In this document: positions 59,969-64,000 of the stretch, piece by piece | Numbering within the stretch: the first letter of the stretch is position 1 | How the letters are laid out: the number at the start of each line of letters is the position of its first letter | Origin: Tessaracoccus sp. | Lineage (GTDB): Bacteria > Actinomycetota > Actinomycetes > Propionibacteriales > Propionibacteriaceae | NCBI RefSeq assembly: GCF_016714275.1 | Contig: NZ_JADJNP010000003.1 | Coordinates: 62,001 to 126,000 of the forward strand | Reading direction: 5' to 3' | Length of the DNA: 64,000 nucleotides | Made by a program: the position numbers and the translations under genes | Notes under the pieces: model-generated | Told to the model about the DNA's origin: nothing | Seen by the model: the letters and a program-made list of their open reading frames with translations, nothing else | Databases searched by the model: none

Positions 59969-60267
59969 TCCCCAAGATGTCCACAAGGCTGTGAGTAACC
60001 TCTTGCCGGAGGATCTAGTTCGTATGCGTAGTAGCGATTGACTAGGGAATATGCGATGAGTAGTCGGTGGAGCAAGCGTGTGGATAACTCGGTGGATGCT
60101 GTGCGGCACCCACCCCTGCTCGTCCTCTACGACGCCGACTGTGGGTTCTGTACCACATCGTCGCGAGCCATGACTACCCGGTGGTTCCGCGCCGACGCGG
60201 ACCCGCGATCATTTCAGTCGGTGGATCTCGATGCGCTGGGCCTGTCTGTGGATAAGTGTGCGGATAA
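59806..60267. promoter_or_regulatory. Cluster of DnaA boxes
   Basis: TGTGGATAA, the exact reverse of the DnaA box TTATCCACA, occurs at 59806-59814, 60079-60087 and 60247-60255. Near matches lie at 59818-59826 (CGGGGATAA) and 60259-60267 (TGCGGATAA). All point the same way. There is no AT-rich unwinding region and no dnaA or dnaN, so this is not an obvious origin. It could be a DnaA-titration or regulatory site. Confidence 0.55.
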
Positions 60268-60487
60268 GCTGCATGTTCTCGACGGCACAAGGGTGTTTGC
60301 CGGAGCGGCCGCCCTCGCGGCGGTCCTTCGTCGCTCCCGCATCCCCTGGCCGGCGGTCGGTTGGCTCATGACACTGCCCGGTGTCCGGGCTCTCGCGGAG
60401 TGGATCTACGGGCTCGTCGCCCGGAACCGGCATCGGCTCCCGGGCGGCACAGCCGCCTGCGAGATGCCTCCGCGCGACGGTTCCTGA
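60056..60487 (+). CDS. DCC-type thiol-disulfide protein (DUF393)
   Basis: 143 residues from the ATG at 60056. The motif LVLYDADCGFCTTSSRAM has the DxDCxxC signature (Cys29, Cys32). The later LRRSRIPWPAVGWLMTLPGV and GLVARNRHRLPGG are typical of the family. Proposed to be a redox protein; substrates unknown. Preceding ATG 60038 is in frame and possible. Confidence 0.8.
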   Translation: MSSRWSKRVDNSVDAVRHPPLLVLYDADCGFCTTSSRAMTTRWFRADADPRSFQSVDLDALGLSVDKCADKLHVLDGTRVFAGAAALAAVLRRSRIPWPAVGWLMTLPGVRALAEWIYGLVARNRHRLPGGTAACEMPPRDGS

Positions 60488-60552
60488 GCTGGTTCCGAGC
60501 AGAAACCTGCGGGGGTTGCGTCAGCGGTGCCATACGTACAGCCCACGCAGAT

Positions 60553-60894
60553 TTATGTAGGGGCCGAGGCTGCGAGGGAGATGAGGTCCGCGCGGGCGGC
60601 GGACATCCGGCAGCTGTCGCCGTCGGGTCGCAACGGGGTCAACTCCTCAACCCAATGGCGCTGGGCCTCCGCGACGAGGTGCGACGGCATGCGCCCGGCC
60701 GCGTTGGTGACGCGCCACCAGGGCACGGCCGATCCGCGCGCGGCCATGATCGCGCCGACCCGGCGCGGCGACGAGCCGACCAGCTCGGCGATGTCGCCGT
60801 AGCTCACCACCCGCCCGGGCGGGACCGACTCGACGACCCGCAGCACCCGCTCGACCGTGTCCTCGACGATCCCGCCGCTACTCAACCTCGACAC
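60553..60894 (-). CDS. Alkyltransferase-like protein (ATL)
   Basis: About 113 residues from a GTG at 60892-60894. It is an MGMT DNA-binding domain: PPGRVVSYGDIAELVGSSPR, then AIMAARGSAVPWWRVTNAAG. The active-site PCHR of MGMT is replaced by PWWR, so there is no methyl acceptor cysteine, as in ATL proteins. ATLs bind O6-alkylguanine and flag it for excision repair. It overlaps the Sir2 gene by 17 bp. Confidence 0.8.
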   Translation of the reverse strand: MSRLSSGGIVEDTVERVLRVVESVPPGRVVSYGDIAELVGSSPRRVGAIMAARGSAVPWWRVTNAAGRMPSHLVAEAQRHWVEELTPLRPDGDSCRMSAARADLISLAASAPT

Positions 60895-61618
60895 CGAGCA
60901 CTCCCGGGAGCACGTCATCGAGCTGGCCGCGCACGACGTCATCGGCCACGCGGTCGAAGGCCGTCTCGGAGGCGTTGACGATCACGCCCCGCGCCCCGTG
61001 CTCCAAGGCCAGCGGGAAGAGGCCCGCGACGGGGTAGACACCGAGCGTGGTGCCGACGGCGACGATCGCGTCACAGTCCTCGACCGCCGTCACCGCGGCC
61101 TCAAGGACGTCGACGTCGAGGACCTCCTCGAACAGGATCACGGTGGCCCGGGTGATGCCGCCGCAGTGCGGGCAGCGCGGGTCCTCCTCGCCGGCGCGCA
61201 CCCGCGCGACCATCTCCTCCATCGGCCCCGTACGCCCGCACCGCTCGCACCGCCACGTGCGCATGGAGCCGTGGACCTCGCGCACCAGATCAGGGCTCGA
61301 CCCCGCCAACTGGTGCAGGCCGTCCGTGTTTTGGGTCACCACCGCCCGCAGCCGACCCTGCTGCTCCAGCTCTGCGATCGCCCGGTGCGCCCGCGTGGGC
61401 CGGGCCGCCCACGCGGCGGGATCGGCCCGACGGCGCCAGGCGGCCTTACGTACATCCTCGTCGCGGAGGTACCAGGACAGCGTCGAGACGAGCTCCGCGT
61501 ACGGGTCGCGGGTCCATAGGCCTTCGGGTCCGCGGAAGTCGGGGATGCCCGCCGCCGTCGACAGCCCGGCGCCGCTGAGGACGACGATCCGCTCGGCGTC
61601 GTGGAGTGAGGTTGCCAT
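60878..61618 (-). CDS. Sir2 family NAD-dependent protein deacylase
   Basis: 246 residues. NAD site GAGLSTAAGIPDFRGPEGLW (16-35), TQNTDGLH (95-102) and catalytic His116 (EVHGSMR). Zinc site CERC (124-127) and CPHC (149-152). All catalytic parts are present; it should remove acyl groups from lysines with NAD. It is the first gene of a two-gene unit with the ATL protein. Confidence 0.9.
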   Translation of the reverse strand: MATSLHDAERIVVLSGAGLSTAAGIPDFRGPEGLWTRDPYAELVSTLSWYLRDEDVRKAAWRRRADPAAWAARPTRAHRAIAELEQQGRLRAVVTQNTDGLHQLAGSSPDLVREVHGSMRTWRCERCGRTGPMEEMVARVRAGEEDPRCPHCGGITRATVILFEEVLDVDVLEAAVTAVEDCDAIVAVGTTLGVYPVAGLFPLALEHGARGVIVNASETAFDRVADDVVRGQLDDVLPGVLGVEVE

Positions 61619-61654
61619 GTCTTTACGTTAGGAGACCCCCGCGAAAATGCCGAG

Positions 61655-61673
61655 TTAGGTGAGTGTTACCTTG
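61655..61673 (+). promoter_or_regulatory. Candidate DtxR/IdeR box before feoA
   Basis: TTAGGTGAGTGTTACCTTG matches the DtxR/IdeR consensus at 13 of 19 positions, with the TTAGGT and ACCT half-sites conserved. It lies 5 bp before the feoA start and would block transcription when iron is plentiful. Weaker than the box at 7073. Confidence 0.6.
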
Positions 61674-61678
61674 GCGCC

Positions 61679-61969
61679 ATGATGCTCCATGAACGTTTTT
61701 CCTCGCGGAGGTGCCCGACGGCGCAGGCGTTGGAGGCGCGCGGGAACCGGACGCTGGACACGCTGCCGAAGGGGGAGTCGTCGACCATCATCGGGTTCGA
61801 CGGCGACGACGTCGTCTCCCGCCGACTGTGCGACCTCGGGTTCGCGCCGGGGGAGTCCATCGTGCGGCTGCGCCGGGCGCCGTTGGGCGGGCCGGTGATG
61901 TTCCGCGTCGGTGGGGTTGAGATCGTGCTGCGCTCCGCCGAGGCACGTCGCGTCGTCGTCGCAGCCTGA
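61679..61969 (+). CDS. feoA: Ferrous iron transport protein A
   Basis: 96 residues. The SH3-like FeoA core reads RTLDTLPKGESSTIIGFDGD, RRLCDLGFAPGESIVRLRRA, then GGPVMFRVGGVEIVLRSAEA. Tandem ATGs at 61679 and 61682; either may serve. FeoA assists FeoB. 30 bp gap to feoB. Confidence 0.9.
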   Translation: MMLHERFSSRRCPTAQALEARGNRTLDTLPKGESSTIIGFDGDDVVSRRLCDLGFAPGESIVRLRRAPLGGPVMFRVGGVEIVLRSAEARRVVVAA

Positions 61970-61999
61970 CAAGCGCGGAAACACCGGAGAGGCAGACAG

Positions 62000-63934
62000 A
62001 TGAGCCACCATCACCACCACGGCGGGGGCGCCGCGGTCGTCGACGCGGGAGCAGCCCGCATCGCGCTGGTCGGCAGCCCGAACGCGGGCAAGACCACCTT
62101 GTTCAACGGCTTGACGGGACTGCGCGCCAAGACCGGCAACTACCCCGGCGTCACGGTGGCCCGCTACGAGGGCACCGCGCATACGCCGACGGGGACCATC
62201 GTCGTCGAGGACCTCCCCGGAACCTACTCCCTCGACCCGATCAGCCCCGACGAGGAGATCGTCGCGCAGGTCCTCGACCAGGCGGACGAACTGGCCGGCG
62301 TCCTGGTCGTCGTCGACGCCACGCACCTCAAGCGGGGGCTCGGGCTCGTCGCGCAGGTTCAGCAGGCCGGCCTGCCGATGGCGGTCGTGCTGACGTTCGT
62401 CGACGAACTCCTGCGGCGCGGCGGTCGCGTCGATCCCGAGGCCCTCGGCCGTTCCCTGGGCCTCAAGGTCCTGCCGGTCGTCGCGGGCGAGCGCCGCGGT
62501 GTCGAAGCTCTGCAGGCGCTCATGGCCGACCCCGCCTCATGGCCGTCCCCGCCAGTCGCCCCGCCGACGGAGATCGAGGACGTCGCCGCATGGTCGGGAT
62601 CGATCCTGGCGTCGGCGCGGTACAAGGCCCCGAGCCCGGACTCGAAGACGGGAAAGCTCGACGGCATCCTGCTCCACCCGGTCTGGGGCACGCTCGTCTT
62701 CTTCGCGACCATGTTCGCGTTCTTCCAGGTCATCTTCGTCGTCGCCGCGCCTGCGCAGGAGTGGGTCGAGGGCGTCTTCGCGTGGCTGGGTGAGATCGCC
62801 CGCGCCAGCATCCCCGTCGGCTGGTTGGCGAGCTTCGTGGCCGACGCCCTGCTCGGCGGCGTCGGCGGCGTGCTGGTCTTCCTGCCGCAGATCGGCCTGC
62901 TTTTCGTGCTGATCTCGCTGCTCGAAGGCAGCGGTTACCTGTCACGCGCCGCGTACCTGATGGACCGGGTCATGTCGACGGCGGGCCTCGAGGGTCGCGC
63001 GTTCGTCGCGCTGCTGAGCTCCGTCGCTTGCGCCATCCCCGGCATCATGGCCACCCGCACGCTGCCGTCGGCGCGCGACCGGCTCGCCACCATGATGGCA
63101 GCGCCGCTCATGACGTGCTCCGCGCGGCTGCCCGTGTACGTGTTGCTGATCGGAATGCTCATCCCGAGCGACCTCCGCTGGGGCATCATCAGCGCGCAGG
63201 GCCTTGTCATGTTCGGGTTGTACCTGCTGGGTGCCGCGTCCGCGATGGCGTCGGCGTGGTTCTTCTCGCGCGTGCTCGGCCGTTCCCGGACCCAGCTGCC
63301 GTTCTACATGGAGATGCCCAGCTACCGGCTGCCTCGCGTCAAGGGCGTGCTGATCTCCGTCTGGGACGCCTGCCTCGCGTTCCTCAAGAAGGTCACCTCG
63401 ATCATCCTGTTGACGACGGTGGTGCTCTGGACGCTGCTGAACCTGCCGCTGCGCGGCGACGCCGAATTGGCCGCGGCGGGCATCGACCCCACCGACGACG
63501 TGGCCGTCACCGCCTTCGTGCTCGACAACTCCGCCGCGGCAGCCGTCGGCCGCACCGTCGCCCCCGTTTTCGACCCTCTGGGCTTCGACTGGCGGGTGAA
63601 CGTCGGCGTGATCTCCTCGCTCGCCGCGCGTGAGGTGTTCGTGTCGACCCTCGGTCAGATGGCGGCCGCCGCCGACCCGGAGGATCCCGCCGAGGCGCTC
63701 GCCGCCATGACGCATGGCCCCGGTCCCCACGAGGGCCAGCCCGTGTTCACCCCGCCGACGATCGCGGCCTTGATGGTCTTCTTCGTCTATGCGCTGCAGT
63801 GCATGTCGACGCTGGGTGTGATGCGCCGCGAGACCGGAACCTGGAAGTGGCCGCTGATCGCGTTCGGGTACATGAGCGTCGTCGCCTGGGTGGCGGCGTT
63901 CCTCGCCCACACGGTTGTGTCGGCGCTGTTGTGA
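62000..63934 (+). CDS. feoB: Ferrous iron transport protein B
   Basis: 644 residues. A short histidine run (MSHHHHHGGG) precedes the G domain: G1 GSPNAGKT (25-32), switch NYPGVTV, G3 DLPGTYSL. Eight or so membrane helices follow, with Gate motifs LLSSVACAIPGIMATRTLPS and TCSARLPVYVLLIGM. It imports Fe2+ . The histidine N-terminus may bind metal; native His runs occur in some FeoB proteins. RBS GGAGAGG before the ATG. Confidence 0.95.
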   Translation: MSHHHHHGGGAAVVDAGAARIALVGSPNAGKTTLFNGLTGLRAKTGNYPGVTVARYEGTAHTPTGTIVVEDLPGTYSLDPISPDEEIVAQVLDQADELAGVLVVVDATHLKRGLGLVAQVQQAGLPMAVVLTFVDELLRRGGRVDPEALGRSLGLKVLPVVAGERRGVEALQALMADPASWPSPPVAPPTEIEDVAAWSGSILASARYKAPSPDSKTGKLDGILLHPVWGTLVFFATMFAFFQVIFVVAAPAQEWVEGVFAWLGEIARASIPVGWLASFVADALLGGVGGVLVFLPQIGLLFVLISLLEGSGYLSRAAYLMDRVMSTAGLEGRAFVALLSSVACAIPGIMATRTLPSARDRLATMMAAPLMTCSARLPVYVLLIGMLIPSDLRWGIISAQGLVMFGLYLLGAASAMASAWFFSRVLGRSRTQLPFYMEMPSYRLPRVKGVLISVWDACLAFLKKVTSIILLTTVVLWTLLNLPLRGDAELAAAGIDPTDDVAVTAFVLDNSAAAAVGRTVAPVFDPLGFDWRVNVGVISSLAAREVFVSTLGQMAAAADPEDPAEALAAMTHGPGPHEGQPVFTPPTIAALMVFFVYALQCMSTLGVMRRETGTWKWPLIAFGYMSVVAWVAAFLAHTVVSALL

Positions 63935-64000
63935 GGCGCTCGATCCACCCGCAGGCCGGGCCCGACGAAGCGGTCCGCTGGGTGACCGATGTCGCACTGC
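63931..64000 (+). CDS. Unknown gene, start only (cut by window edge)
   Basis: A GTG at 63931-63933 overlaps the feoB stop (GTGA) and opens a frame to the window end (23 codons, SIHPQAGPDEAVRWVTDVAL). The overlap implies co-translation with feoB. Too short to name; a role in iron use is only suggested by position. Confidence 0.5.
   Translation, partial: MRRSIHPQAGPDEAVRWVTDVAL

Noticed and set aside
59806..60267. Chromosomal or plasmid origin at the DnaA boxes
   Set aside because: No AT-rich region, no dnaA, dnaN, gyrB or rep gene nearby, and the boxes are in coding sequence.
62000..62030. Artificial His-tag on FeoB (SHHHHHGGG)
   Set aside because: The run has five histidines in native codons with a natural ribosome site, and histidine-rich FeoB ends occur naturally.
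1..64000. Many long open frames antisense to real genes (for example 3449-4579, 6559-7071, 37796-40132, 46869-48038)
   Set aside because: High GC content keeps antisense frames open. These frames have no start context, no recognisable domains and arginine- or glycine-rich shadow composition.
1..64000. CRISPR arrays and rRNA genes
   Set aside because: No regularly spaced repeats of 25-40 bp and no rRNA-like stretches were seen on either strand.

Overview
The window is GC-rich DNA from an actinobacterium. It has high-GC codon use, many GTG starts, DtxR/IdeR-type iron boxes, a crtEIB/crtTU/crtY aromatic-carotenoid gene set like that of Streptomyces and Brevibacterium, and Tad-pilus genes of actinobacterial type. 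The genus cannot be fixed from the sequence. Propionibacteriales or Micrococcales would fit. The window mixes chromosomal functions with several decayed mobile elements.

Region 1 (1-16.5 kb) is a patchwork of small regulatory and stress units. It opens with a truncated phosphotransferase and a Clp-N/HTH pair under an apparently leaderless, self-repressed promoter. An iron-box-controlled heterodimeric ABC transporter with a TetR gene follows. Next come ArsR-SRPBCC, TetR-alcohol dehydrogenase and AraC units, a sulfite-oxidase-family membrane enzyme and an AhpD-like protein. Several genes here are broken: an NTF2-like gene by frameshift, an alpha/beta hydrolase by truncation and frameshift, and an AraC regulator by internal loss and frameshift.

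Region 2 (16.9-23.2 kb) is the best candidate for an undescribed system. Two tightly linked genes encode a 1305-residue protein with a C-terminal cluster of membrane helices and a 797-residue protein with a Hint (hedgehog/intein-type autoprocessing) domain. I recognise no family for the rest of either protein.

Region 3 (23.3-30.8 kb) is mobile and decayed DNA. A 57-bp imperfect direct repeat brackets a 5.3-kb element that carries PadR, two DUF1048 genes, a DrrAB-like exporter and an integrase pseudogene fused to a TraA relaxase fragment. Beyond it lie a DprA-like/ISL3 transposase chimera and a MerR fragment.

Region 4 (30.8-43.2 kb) is a light-protection and carotenoid locus. One strand carries CPBP protease, an SDR-TspO fusion and photolyase. 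The other carries crtY. A cytochrome P450 on the minus strand separates crtY from a five-gene plus-strand operon (IDI-GGPP synthase fusion, crtI, crtB, crtT, crtU) in which every junction is a 4-bp stop/start overlap. The expected product is isorenieratene or a P450-modified derivative.

Region 5 (43.3-58.4 kb) is accessory DNA. It holds a frameshifted luciferase-like oxidoreductase, a truncated thioredoxin, an IS21 remnant and a complete IS3-family element that cuts off a TadE gene. Next comes a Tad/Flp pilus operon led by a 598-residue protein with a sigma-factor-like C-terminus, followed by a zinc-finger regulator. A small integrative element (excisionase, zinc protein, lipoprotein, tyrosine integrase) then abuts tRNA-Ala(TGC).

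Region 6 (58.6-64 kb) is housekeeping-like: DUF2853, lgt, a DCC thiol protein, an alkyltransferase-like protein with a Sir2 deacylase, and feoAB behind a candidate iron box. Three perfect DnaA boxes lie within 450 bp inside lgt and the DCC gene.
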